This document shows, in pieces, positions 45,894-55,400 of a DNA stretch of 64,000 bases (its first letter is position 1; each line of letters begins with the position of its first letter). The stretch spans positions 372,001-436,000 of the forward strand of contig NZ_JAASQJ010000002.1 of the NCBI RefSeq assembly GCF_011762185.1. The letters run 5' to 3'. A model generated the notes under the pieces. The model was given only the letters and a program-made list of their open reading frames with translations. It did not search any database and was not told the DNA's origin. The position numbers and the translations under genes were made by a program. The DNA is from Dyadobacter arcticus. GTDB lineage: Bacteria > Bacteroidota > Bacteroidia > Cytophagales > Spirosomataceae.

Positions 45894-47296
45894 AAAGATT
45901 GCTATTTGAAAAGGGTTACTTCTGGAAACTATTAGGATTTGAGGGCCTCGACGAAGAAGAGTTTAAAAAACGGACTACGGCTGTTCAGCTTGCACTATAC
46001 AGCGCTTTGGGAGGGATCATTTTTTGCATTGTATACTTGTTTCTTGGGTTTCCCAATGTGGTATACGCTGTGGCCGTTTACGTGGTCGTGTCGCAGCTGA
46101 ACCTGCTTTACCTCCGGATTACGCATAATTATGATAAGTTTGGTTTCATACAGCTGGTACTGATCCTGTTGTTTCCAATGTCCACCCAGCTTACGATCGG
46201 AGGATATATAGAGGCAGGTGCGGTCATTCTGGCAGCATTTTATGCGCCCGCCGGTGCACTCCTCTATGCTCGAAAAAACATTGCCAGATTGTGTTTCTAT
46301 ATTTTTATATTAGAGATAATCGGTGCTGCATGCTGGGAATATTTTTATGGTAAACCCCAACACACGCTGCCCAGGAGTATCATTTTGATGTCCTTCGCGT
46401 CAAACATTATACTCATCTTCGTGATTTTGTATGCGCTTCTCGAGAGTTTTCTAAAAAAACAGCAAGAACTAAGAACTGAGCTTCGGGAATCACTGACCAA
46501 CCTACGGACCACTCAAAGCCAGTTGATACAGGCGGAAAAAATGGCTAGCCTTGGCCAGCTTACTGCCGGCATTGCACACGAAATCCAGAACCCGCTCAAT
46601 TTTGTGAATAACTTTTCGGAGCTTAATACGGAACTTACACAGGAAATCCAGGAGGAAATGTCGAAGCCGGATGCAGATTCCGTGATAATCAAGGAACTGA
46701 TCCGTGATTTATTCGACAATCAGCAAAAAATTGTCCACCACGGTCAGCGCGCGTCGGCCATCATTAAAGGAATGCTCGAACATTCACGTTCGGGAACAGG
46801 ACAGCACGAACTGACCGACATTAACCATCTGGCCGAGGAATTTCTACATCTCGCTTACCATGGCCAGCGTGCCAAGGACAGCACATTTAATGCCAGACTT
46901 GTCACCAGTTTTGCTGCTGATATGCCTAAGATTAAAACCATCTCGCAGGATTTGGGAAGGGTAATTTTGAACCTGCTCAACAATGCATTTTACGCGACCA
47001 AAAAGAAGACGCTTTCAAATGTGAAAGACTATAATCCAACAGTTTGGCTCAGTACGGCGGTAGCTGGAAACAAAGTTAAAATCAGCATTAAGGACAATGG
47101 TACCGGCATTCCCGAGGATGTCGTTAAAAACATTTTTCAGCCGTTTTTTACTACAAAACCTACTGGTGAAGGCACTGGCCTGGGATTGTCTCTATCTTAC
47201 GATATCATCACCGGCTCGCATAATGGTACTATTGAAGTAGAAAGTGTAGTTGGTGAAGGGACCGAGTTTGTTGTGACCTTGCCTATCCGTAGGTAG
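45890..47296 (+). CDS. Membrane sensor histidine kinase
   Basis: This 468-residue protein has about six hydrophobic helices in residues 37-190, a coiled coil (QQELRTELRESLTNLRTTQSQLIQAEKMA), and a DHp box with His230 in AGIAHEIQNPLNFVNNFSEL. The ATPase domain contains NLLNNAFYATKKK, IKDNGTGIPED and GEGTGLGLSLSYDIITGSHNG. It is the class with a long insert between DHp helices. The start overlaps the stop of the seven-helix protein (ATGA). No response regulator follows, so its phosphate acceptor is elsewhere. Confidence 0.93.
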   Translation: MKRLLFEKGYFWKLLGFEGLDEEEFKKRTTAVQLALYSALGGIIFCIVYLFLGFPNVVYAVAVYVVVSQLNLLYLRITHNYDKFGFIQLVLILLFPMSTQLTIGGYIEAGAVILAAFYAPAGALLYARKNIARLCFYIFILEIIGAACWEYFYGKPQHTLPRSIILMSFASNIILIFVILYALLESFLKKQQELRTELRESLTNLRTTQSQLIQAEKMASLGQLTAGIAHEIQNPLNFVNNFSELNTELTQEIQEEMSKPDADSVIIKELIRDLFDNQQKIVHHGQRASAIIKGMLEHSRSGTGQHELTDINHLAEEFLHLAYHGQRAKDSTFNARLVTSFAADMPKIKTISQDLGRVILNLLNNAFYATKKKTLSNVKDYNPTVWLSTAVAGNKVKISIKDNGTGIPEDVVKNIFQPFFTTKPTGEGTGLGLSLSYDIITGSHNGTIEVESVVGEGTEFVVTLPIRR

Positions 47297-47392
47297 TCAG
47301 GCTTAGCCATTCCCCCAAAAAACCACATCATCATGCGATTGATCAGCGGCATTAGTTGTCTCAACTTTGTCATGTTCTAAAACTCAATCGAC

Positions 47393-49045
47393 ATGAAAAA
47401 TTTCTTCAGAATTATCATTGTAGTAGCGATGACATTTTTGGCCGCTACTTTAACAAGCAAAGCAGAAATTGCCCTGGAAGGCTATCCCAACGAGCAACAT
47501 ATCGCAAACGGGCGTTACCTCAGTTACTTCCTGCCAGGGGGAGGTATAGAGTACAGAGCCAACCGGTCTGATGCAACTTACAGTGCCCAGGTAATCCGAT
47601 ATAATCTGGCCACCGGCCGCTGGGGGCTGTACCTTACCAGAAGATCTGGCGGAGCACCTGAATTGGTTGCATGGAGCGATGTAACTTCCTCCATTAGCGT
47701 CATTGCCAGTGGCTGGAGAACCGTTCCTGGTTCAGGAACTGTGTACGTAACATGGCCATTAAAAGTTTACAATACGATCGAGCAAAATACCTCTTGCTAC
47801 AGCGGCTGTGTGTGGAGCAATCCTCGCACCTGGACCTCCGGTATTGTGCCCCGGGCGTATGATAATGTCACGATTGATGGAAATATACTTCTTGATGTAC
47901 CGGGCAAATGCCATAGCCTTACCGTGAGGACCGGCACCTCCTCATCCCCAACAAGAAGTCTGGTAGGCCGCGTACATGAAACAAAGCTTAAATTGTACGG
48001 AAACCTGTTCAAAGGCAACGGTACCTTACTGGATCTTCATGAACTCGAATTTGCCGGAAATGCAGTGCAAAGCATTGAGACGAATGATCGTTACAAGATT
48101 ACTTATGCGGCCCGAATCAGGATCAATAATCCCGCTGGCATCCAGCTCCGCTCGGAATTTGGTTTTATGAAATATGGCACAGTACGGAGTGAGCTGATCT
48201 TCATAAAGGGTAAAATATACCTCGGCAATTATGACTTTCTCTGTGAAAACATAGTCGATGCGGACGAAACAAGGTTCTTTGTTACAAATGGCACAGGAAT
48301 GCTGAAATTTTTCCCGCGATGGGCGGGCGAAGCAATGCTACGCCGGTTTCCAGTTGGCCCAAGCGACGACCGTTATACACCCATGATGGTTTTGTTTGCA
48401 TCGGCCAACCGGGATTTTTCCGGAATGCGCGCCAAAGCCTCTTACAGTCCTGCTATCTTCACACCTGAAAATCACGTCAATATTCTTTACACCGTTGATC
48501 ACGGCACCGCGCTTCCGCCGTCGGGTACACCGCTGACCTGGGTTTATCAGTTCCAGTGGGACGCAGCAGACGCGACGTCTAGCATGGTTGCCGGAGACCC
48601 GGTCACAGTCCGCAGATGGAATGGATCCTCCTGGTCCGGATCCGTTGCGAGTGGGATTGCAACAGGTTCTGATCCTTTCAAATATCTGTTCAGTACGCGA
48701 TCGATTGGTGTTAATAATTTTGGATTAATTACCGAAACCAAACGAGTGGTTGGAACCAGATTGAGTGCTGAAGAGTCCGAGATGAATGCTCCTGAACCAA
48801 AAATGGAGTTCACCACTTTTCCGAATCCCGCACCTTCCGGTGGTTTCAATGTAAACGTCGCTGACCCGTCGGCGGCAAAACTTCAACTGCAGAGTCTTTC
48901 AGGACTTGGAATTCCTTTCAATTCCCAAAGAAATTCAGATAACAGCATTGCAATTCAGCCATCACAAAATCTCACACCTGGTATGTACTTGCTGCAAGTG
49001 CGGGAAAATGACAAAACGAGGGTTCATAAGGTTTTGGTTAAATAA
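47393..49045 (+). CDS. T9SS-sorted secreted protein with G8-like beta region
   Basis: This 550-residue protein has a signal peptide ending near TSKAE. The central part has the Trp/Pro pattern SGCVWSNPRTWTSGIVPRAYDNVTI of G8-type or beta-helix surface proteins. The C-terminal 75 residues are a type A T9SS sorting domain: FTTFPNPAPSGGFNVNV, then LTPGMYLLQVRENDKTRVHKVLVK. It should cross the outer membrane through the type IX system and be released or anchored on the surface. Catalytic residues are not recognised. Confidence 0.88.
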   Translation: MKNFFRIIIVVAMTFLAATLTSKAEIALEGYPNEQHIANGRYLSYFLPGGGIEYRANRSDATYSAQVIRYNLATGRWGLYLTRRSGGAPELVAWSDVTSSISVIASGWRTVPGSGTVYVTWPLKVYNTIEQNTSCYSGCVWSNPRTWTSGIVPRAYDNVTIDGNILLDVPGKCHSLTVRTGTSSSPTRSLVGRVHETKLKLYGNLFKGNGTLLDLHELEFAGNAVQSIETNDRYKITYAARIRINNPAGIQLRSEFGFMKYGTVRSELIFIKGKIYLGNYDFLCENIVDADETRFFVTNGTGMLKFFPRWAGEAMLRRFPVGPSDDRYTPMMVLFASANRDFSGMRAKASYSPAIFTPENHVNILYTVDHGTALPPSGTPLTWVYQFQWDAADATSSMVAGDPVTVRRWNGSSWSGSVASGIATGSDPFKYLFSTRSIGVNNFGLITETKRVVGTRLSAEESEMNAPEPKMEFTTFPNPAPSGGFNVNVADPSAAKLQLQSLSGLGIPFNSQRNSDNSIAIQPSQNLTPGMYLLQVRENDKTRVHKVLVK

Positions 49046-49093
49046 GCTATTGGCGCAGTTTTTGTACCTGGTCTTTAAAAAACTTCAACAAAC

Positions 49094-49357
49094 ATGGCCA
49101 ATACAGAAAACAATTTGCCCAACGAGATCGAGGATCCGTCCAATGATAGCAAAGTGATACCAAACGGTTCCAATGCAATTAAGGACCCGGATGAATGGAC
49201 GACTGGTGAAGAACCGATGACCGGTGCACAACAATCTTATCTTAAAACACTTTCGGATGAAGCGGGTGTAGAATTTGACAGTAGCCTTAACAAGGCCGAG
49301 GCTTCAAAACGCATTGATGAATTGCAGCACAAAACAGGCAGAGGACTTAATAACTAA
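49094..49357 (+). CDS. DUF3072 small protein
   Basis: This 87-residue hydrophilic protein has the DUF3072 core DEWTTGEEPMTGAQQSYLKTLSDEAGVEFDSSLNKAEASKRIDELQ, which occurs alone in many small bacterial proteins. The N-terminus is Asn/Pro rich and likely disordered. Function unknown. A perfect 16-base inverted repeat 17 bases after the stop could act as its terminator or belong to the Fic gene control region. Confidence 0.9.
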   Translation: MANTENNLPNEIEDPSNDSKVIPNGSNAIKDPDEWTTGEEPMTGAQQSYLKTLSDEAGVEFDSSLNKAEASKRIDELQHKTGRGLNN

Positions 49358-49373
49358 TCAGCTATCATAATCC

Positions 49374-49452
49374 AAATTTGAGCCGAATAAATTTCCTATT
49401 CGGCTCAAATTTTGGCTATATTTGAGCCGAATAAACCATTTAATCGGCTCAT
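49374..49452 (+). promoter_or_regulatory. Fic gene control region: two inverted repeats wrapped around a promoter
   Basis: AAATTTGAGCCGAATA (49374-49389) and TATTCGGCTCAAATTT (49397-49412) are a perfect 16-base inverted repeat. A second, weaker pair is TTTGAGCCGAATA (49421-49433) and TTAATCGGCTCAT (49440-49452), whose right arm includes the start codon. TATATTTG (49417-49424) is a perfect -7 box; TTTC (49392-49395) in the loop of the first repeat is the best -33, at 21 bases. Binding would block both polymerase and ribosome. Confidence 0.7.
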
Positions 49453-50575
49453 GCAATACAATTGGCAACAACAGGATTGGCCTGATTTCAGCTATAACCT
49501 ATCTGAAATCGAAGATTTTTTGTTTGCCTTTGCAGAAGAAACAGGGCACATTGGCGGTATCCTGAAAGCTGTCCCTGAGCATGTTAAGGTCGAAACCCTG
49601 ATTGATACCATGGTTTATGAGGCGATCAAAACATCCGAAATTGAAGGTGAATTTTTGAGTCGGCAGGATGTTGCTTCGTCCATTCGCAATAACCTGGGCA
49701 TTAATAAGCATCCCGAGCCTGTAAAAGATAAAAAAGCACAGGGCGCGGCCCAACTGATGGTCAATGCGCGGAATGCATTTGCGGATAAACTAACCGAAAA
49801 AAAACTTTTTGACTGGCATAAAATGCTACTCAACGAAAGCAAAACCATTAATACCGGCGTGTGGCGGAAAGATCAGGCACCTATGCAGGTCGTGTCCGGA
49901 GCAATTGGCAAAGAAAAAGTACATTTTGAGGCGCCACCGTCCGATCGGGTACAACAAGAAATGGACCGTTTTATTCAATGGTTTAACGAAACTGCGCCGG
50001 GTGGAAAACAGGAGATCAAGAAAGCGCCGGTACGCTCCGCGATTGCGCATTTGTATTTCGAAACCATTCACCCATTTGAGGATGGCAACGGACGGATCGG
50101 CCGGGTGCTTGCAGAAAAAGCATTATCACAAACGCTGGGCCGACCTGTAATGCTTAGTCTTTCCCGGAAAATTGAAGCAGATCGGAAAGCCTATTATAAG
50201 TCTCTGGAAACCGCGCAGCGGAGCAATGAGATCACGCGTTGGATTATTTATTTTGTAAAAATCATTCTGGCAGCCCAGATCGAAGCCAAGGAATTGCTGG
50301 ATTTTACTTTACACAAAACCCGTTTTTTTGACCACTTTAAAAATACATTTAATGACCGTCAATTGAAGGCGGTCAAGAAGATGCTGGCGGCTGGGCCAGA
50401 AGGATTTGAAGGCGGAATGACCGCTCAAAAATACATTTCCATCACCAAAGCCTCCAAGGCAACGGCAACCCGCGATTTGCAGGATCTGCTTGAATCCGGC
50501 TGCTTAAAGGTTACAGGAGGCGGGCGAAGCACACATTACGTGCTTAACCTAAACAATGAATTTATTGAAATTTAA
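49451..50575 (+). CDS. Fic-domain AMPylase-type protein with C-terminal winged helix
   Basis: The ATG at 49451 (MQYNWQQQDWPDFSYNL) follows the predicted promoter, giving 374 residues; the earlier ATG lies upstream of the -7 box. The N-terminal part holds the inhibitory motif TSEIEG (residues 61-66), the class II pattern that occludes ATP. The catalytic loop HPFEDGNGRIGR begins at residue 207 and is complete. The last 80 residues form a winged helix (GMTAQKYISITKASKATATRDLQDLLESGCLKVTGGG). It can be read as an AMP-transferase that also binds DNA, likely repressing itself through the four GAGCCGA half-sites upstream. Target protein unknown. Confidence 0.93.
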   Translation: MQYNWQQQDWPDFSYNLSEIEDFLFAFAEETGHIGGILKAVPEHVKVETLIDTMVYEAIKTSEIEGEFLSRQDVASSIRNNLGINKHPEPVKDKKAQGAAQLMVNARNAFADKLTEKKLFDWHKMLLNESKTINTGVWRKDQAPMQVVSGAIGKEKVHFEAPPSDRVQQEMDRFIQWFNETAPGGKQEIKKAPVRSAIAHLYFETIHPFEDGNGRIGRVLAEKALSQTLGRPVMLSLSRKIEADRKAYYKSLETAQRSNEITRWIIYFVKIILAAQIEAKELLDFTLHKTRFFDHFKNTFNDRQLKAVKKMLAAGPEGFEGGMTAQKYISITKASKATATRDLQDLLESGCLKVTGGGRSTHYVLNLNNEFIEI

Positions 50576-50609
50576 TCCATAAATTGACATTTTTAATACC
50601 TAAAAACTC

Positions 50610-51593
50610 ATGATCAACCCATTCCAAAACGACCTGCGCCGCACTTCCCGGCCAGCATTTTTTTCAGTCCTGACCTTGTTACTGACTGTTTTTACAATCC
50701 AAATTAAGGCTAACCCTTCCGAACCCTTAGCCACAACGCTAGAAGGACGCTGGGACGTTACCGTTGACGTGGATGGTAAGCCGCTGCCATCGTGGCTGGA
50801 AGTGCGACATTCAGGAACCAACACGCTCGTTGGCCAGTTTACCGGCTTTTCAGGCAGCGCCCGGCCCATTTCACAAGTGATTTTTAAGGAGGGAAAATTC
50901 AGTTTTTCTATTCCAAAACAATGGGAAAAAGGTGACAAAGAACTGACCGTCGAAGGAACGCTTTCCGGCGAATCGCTGGCCGGTTCATTAACTACACCTG
51001 AGGGCAAAACCCATACCTGGAAAGGCGTACGCGCCCCGGCACTTCGTTCCGTTGCACAATCTGCCTGGGGTACGCCCATCAAATTAACCGCTGGCAATGA
51101 AATTAAAGGCTGGCACACGATGGGTTCCCCTACCAACCAGTGGATTGCCGAAAACGGCATTTTACGCAGTCCTAAGTCAGGCGCAAACCTCGTTACTGAT
51201 CAAAAATTCGGTGATTTCAAATTGCATGTCGAATTCCGTATTCCAAAAGGAAGCAATAGCGGCGTTTATCTTCGCGGCAGATATGAGGTACAAGTGACCG
51301 ACGCCAAAGGCATGGAGCCTTCGCTAGATCAAATGGGCTCAATTTACGGATTTATCATCCCGAGCGAAATGGTCGCCAAAGAAGCAGGCGAGTGGAATAC
51401 GTATGATATCACCTTGATTGGCAGAATGATTACACTCGTTGCAAACGGAAAAACGGTGATTAGCAACCAGGAAATTCCGGGCATTACAGGAGGCGCGCTG
51501 GACAGCAATGAAGGCGAACCCGGACCATTATACATTCAGGGAGATCATGGGCCGGTAGAATACCAGAACATTGTGATTACACCGGCCAAATAA
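50610..51593 (+). CDS. DUF1080 secreted protein (3-keto-disaccharide hydrolase-type)
   Basis: This 327-residue protein has a signal peptide (SVLTLLLTVFTIQIKA) and then about 110 residues with WDVTVDVDGKPLPSWLEVRHSGTNTLVGQF. The C-terminal DUF1080 (concanavalin-like) domain has VEFRIPKGSNSGVYLRGRYEVQVTDAKG, GEWNTYDITLIGRMITLVANGKTV, and GPLYIQGDHGPVEYQNIVI. DUF1080 proteins are common in Cytophagales and some hydrolyse 3-keto-disaccharides. It should be periplasmic or secreted. It is a single gene, convergent with AlkD. Confidence 0.93.
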   Translation: MINPFQNDLRRTSRPAFFSVLTLLLTVFTIQIKANPSEPLATTLEGRWDVTVDVDGKPLPSWLEVRHSGTNTLVGQFTGFSGSARPISQVIFKEGKFSFSIPKQWEKGDKELTVEGTLSGESLAGSLTTPEGKTHTWKGVRAPALRSVAQSAWGTPIKLTAGNEIKGWHTMGSPTNQWIAENGILRSPKSGANLVTDQKFGDFKLHVEFRIPKGSNSGVYLRGRYEVQVTDAKGMEPSLDQMGSIYGFIIPSEMVAKEAGEWNTYDITLIGRMITLVANGKTVISNQEIPGITGGALDSNEGEPGPLYIQGDHGPVEYQNIVITPAK

Positions 51594-51595
51594 CA

Positions 51596-52357
51596 TTATT
51601 TCTCTTGTTTCAGGCTTAGATAATGGCTGCGTAAAGCATTATCGAAATGCTCGATGGCATAACGAAGCAGCGTTCGGGGCATGGTAGCAGCGTATTTATC
51701 CAGGAAGTTGAGCAGCATCGGGCGGTTAATCTGTCCCGCGCTGCGCAACATCCAGCCTGTCGCTTTGTGGATCAGGTCGTGCTTGTCCCCAAGAAGTACC
51801 TCAGCAATTTTGAAAGTATCTGCAATATCGCCCTGCCTGATAAAATAGCCTGTGGCAACAATAGCTGTTCGCCGCTCCCAAACATCCTCTGACTGTGCCA
51901 GCTCAAAAAGCACATCACGTGGCTCGCCAGAAAGGTACAGATAGCCTCCAACAACATAAGGCGCACAGATATCCACCAAATCCCAATTATTGATACGGTC
52001 GGTGCGGCGGAGATAAAGGTCGTAAAGTACTTTCCTCTTGGCCATTGGTGTTTTTTTAATCCTCGCCTGCTGATTAATGATACTCAAAGCGCCAGTTCTT
52101 ATTTCATGTATCGGATTATCCAGCAGCTTTTCAACTTCCTCTGCGGACATATTAATGTAGGCTTTGGCCAGGGCAAAGATCTGGCCCATACGCACACCCA
52201 TAAAGATATCTCCTTCGCCGTATTCCCCTTCTCCCGTTTTAAAATAACGCATCAGTTTCATAGCCTCCGCCGGGGATCGATAGGTTTCCATTTTCGCCGC
52301 AAATTCGGCAGCCGTGGGGTTTTCGGGTTTTTCAGAAATGGGTTGAATTCCGGCCAT
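51596..52357 (-). CDS. DNA alkylation repair protein (AlkD-like)
   Basis: This 253-residue all-helical HEAT-like protein has the AlkD pattern YRSPAEAMKLMRYFKTGEGEYGEGDIFMGVRMGQIFALAKAY, then NNWDLVDICAPYVVGGYL, ERRTAIVATGYFIRQGD and HKATGWMLRSAG. The WDLVD Asp and nearby aromatic residues sit where AlkD binds the alkylated base. It is closer to classical AlkD than the copy at 19076. It is a single gene with its own promoter 26 bases upstream of the start and a 3-base gap to DUF1080. Confidence 0.93.
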   Translation of the reverse strand: MAGIQPISEKPENPTAAEFAAKMETYRSPAEAMKLMRYFKTGEGEYGEGDIFMGVRMGQIFALAKAYINMSAEEVEKLLDNPIHEIRTGALSIINQQARIKKTPMAKRKVLYDLYLRRTDRINNWDLVDICAPYVVGGYLYLSGEPRDVLFELAQSEDVWERRTAIVATGYFIRQGDIADTFKIAEVLLGDKHDLIHKATGWMLRSAGQINRPMLLNFLDKYAATMPRTLLRYAIEHFDNALRSHYLSLKQEK

Positions 52358-52382
52358 GATAGTTGATTATGAATGCATTTTT

Positions 52383-52415
52383 CAAATATAATCATATATC
52401 TTCGGGAAGCTGAAA
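52383..52415 (-). promoter_or_regulatory. Predicted promoter of the AlkD gene
   Basis: On the reverse strand TTTC (52412-52415), 21 bases, then TATATTTG (52383-52390) matches the Bacteroidota promoter with a perfect -7 box. The start codon is 26 bases downstream at 52357. Confidence 0.5.
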
Positions 52416-52452
52416 CCCAGTCAGTTGGGTATACACACTTTCCAAAAGAGGG

Positions 52453-55400
52453 ATGCCGACGGTTTACAGGTTCATACGTTTCTGTATTTTAAGCTGGCCT
52501 TTCTATCAGCCGGTTTTTCCTGTTTTTTCACAATCCGGGACATTACCTGTTCCCGAGCTTATCACCTCCCGGGAAGGACTGCCCCAGGCATTTGTCCCTG
52601 CCATTGTCCAGGACAGGCAGGGATTTATATGGCTGGCAACCCGCGATGGTCTTTGCCGCTATGATGGCCGGAGTTTCAAAGTATTCCAGCCCGATCCCGG
52701 CGGTCATGCATCCCTTTCATCGTCCGCTATGGCTGATCTGGTGACGGATCATAAGGGTAACCTTTGGATTATGTCGGAAACCGGGGATTTGGATCAATTT
52801 GACCCAAAAACTGAAAAATTCGAAAATGTTTCCAAACGCCCATCCTACGCCCGGTTCCCGGGCAGGCAAAAATTGCACCGCTTTCTAATCGACAAAAGGG
52901 ACCGGCTTTGGGGAATACTGATGGACGGAAAGATTTTCTATTATGATCTCAAAACAAACATTTCTAACCAGTTAGGCGACCATTCCACTACTCAGAAAAT
53001 TGCTTCGGATGAAATAGGAATGAGTTTGGCAGAAGATCAAAACGGGAACATCTGGATCGCCACCGAAAGCGGGATTCAAAAATTTGATGAGCCCAGAGGT
53101 ACTTTTCTTCAATTTGCATTAAGTCCTCAAAAAGAGGAAAAATACGAAATCGGCGGACTTCTGATCCGAGGTGACGGGGGCATTCTAATCTCTTCCAGCA
53201 AGAACCTATATGTACTTAACCCAGCAACAGGTAATGTCCAATCCTACCCCTTGCCGGTTAGAGGAGATGAATGGTGGAAAACCAGCATTGTCCAGGATCA
53301 GAAAGGAGTGATCTATTTCGATCAGGATGATGTGCTCTTCCGATTTACTGAAAAGGAAGGCCTAACATTGGCTGCGAAATGGAAGCACAATGGGGAGGAG
53401 TCTGCCAGCATGTTCATCGACCGGTCGGAAGTGTTATGGATCGGTACCGACGGGGCCGGAATCCGCAAATACGACTTACGCGGAACGCCATTTGAAGCCT
53501 CAAAATATGAGGTCAACTTCACGATGGACCTGCTAACAAAGTGGCTTGGTGTTCCGGCGGCCGAAATCCCTGTTTCGGTCGCCAAATCAATATCCTACTT
53601 TTTCCGCTCTGCTTTTGACCGGCAAGACAATATGTGGTTCAATGGCGGCAGCTGGCCGATTTACAAGCTCAATCTGAAAACTGGCAAGATTTCCGCCATC
53701 CCTGATAAAGCAATACTTTCCGCTAAAACCAGCAATAATTTTGGCTACAATAACAATGCAGAACCACCCATTCCGTTGGCAGCCGATCCCGACGGGACTA
53801 TTTGGGCATATCATTACAATACCGCATATCAATACGATGGTCTTAAAATGCGATGGGTGAAATTCCCCTACCCGATTTCGGACAAACCGGTGCTAAATGT
53901 TATGCAGTTTGTGGTAGACGATTCGGCTCTATGGTTTGCAACAGAATTGGAAGGACTTTTGAAAGTCGACAAAAAGACCGGGCAGAAAACCAGGTATGTC
54001 AATCGAGCGGATAACCCTTCATCTTTAAGCAGTAATTCCCTTTTTTGCTTATTTGCGGATAGGTTTGATCCGGAAAAGCTGTGGATTGGGACATTTGGAA
54101 GTGGTTTATGTTTATTTAATAAAAAAACCGGTCGCTGCAAAAGGATCAACGCGGATGACGGACTACCTAATAATGTGATTTATAGCGCGATACCTGATCA
54201 TTCAGGCAACATATGGATTGGCACAAATCAGGGATTATCCAGGCTGGATGCCCGAACGCTGAAAACGCAGAACTATACATCCGAAGACGGATTGATTGCC
54301 AATGAATTCAACCGCCTTCATTTTCTCCAATTGCCAGCTGGCAGGATTATACTAGGTGGAATTGAGGGGATAACCGCTTTTGACCCCGCCAATCTTAAAA
54401 CCGATAACTATCAGCCTGTTATTGAGATCACGGACATTGAGATCAATAATGTCAAAAAGAAGCCGGGAATTGGTGGTATCTTAAATGGTGCTGCTTCACA
54501 ATCGTTTCAGCGCCTGGATCTTACCTATGACCAAAACTTTCTCAAAATACAGTTCGCTGCCCTGCAATTTAACAAGCCCGGTAAAAATCGTTTTCGGTAC
54601 CGACTGGAAGGCTTGAATGACAATTGGGTTTACACGGAACGCCCCGATGCCATTTACACAGGTCTAAAACCCGGAACGTACCGGCTTGATTTGAATGCAA
54701 CCAATACTTCCGGGCTATGGAGCAAAAATGTAAGAACGCTGGATATTGTCATTCGCCCGCCATTCTGGGCGACCTGGTGGGCTTATCTGATTTATTTCTT
54801 GCTTGCGGTTGCGCTCATCATCTATTTGGCGAGTCGGTACAAACAGCGGGTTAGGTTGCAGCAAGCCGTGGCTTTGAGAAAGCAGGAAGCTGAGCAACTC
54901 CGCACATTGGACCAGATGAAAACCAAATTTTTCTCCAACATTACCCACGAATTCCGCACCCCGCTCACCCTCATTCTTTCACCAGCCCGCCAATTGCTGA
55001 CTGAAGCTGAGGATCCTGTCAAACATCAGCGATTGTCGATTATCGAAAAGAATGCGGAAAAGCTGTTGCTGCTGATTAACCAGCTGATGGAGCTTTCCAA
55101 ATTGGAGGCCAATGCAATGAAGCTGAGCTTACAGCGCGGTTTTTTGAGCGAAATCTTTCAAAATTGGATCAAGCCATTTGAAAATCAGGCCGAGCAGAAG
55201 AAAATTGAAATCCGTTTTGTTAGCGAATTGAATGCAGAATATTGGTTTGATGCTGGCAAAACAGAGACTATTGTTAACAACCTACTATCCAATGCGTTGA
55301 AATTCTCTCCCGCAGAAGGGATCATAACAATTACATTGGCAGAGGAAACGATATCTTCCCAACCAGGAATTATAATAACCGTATCGGATACCGGCATCGG

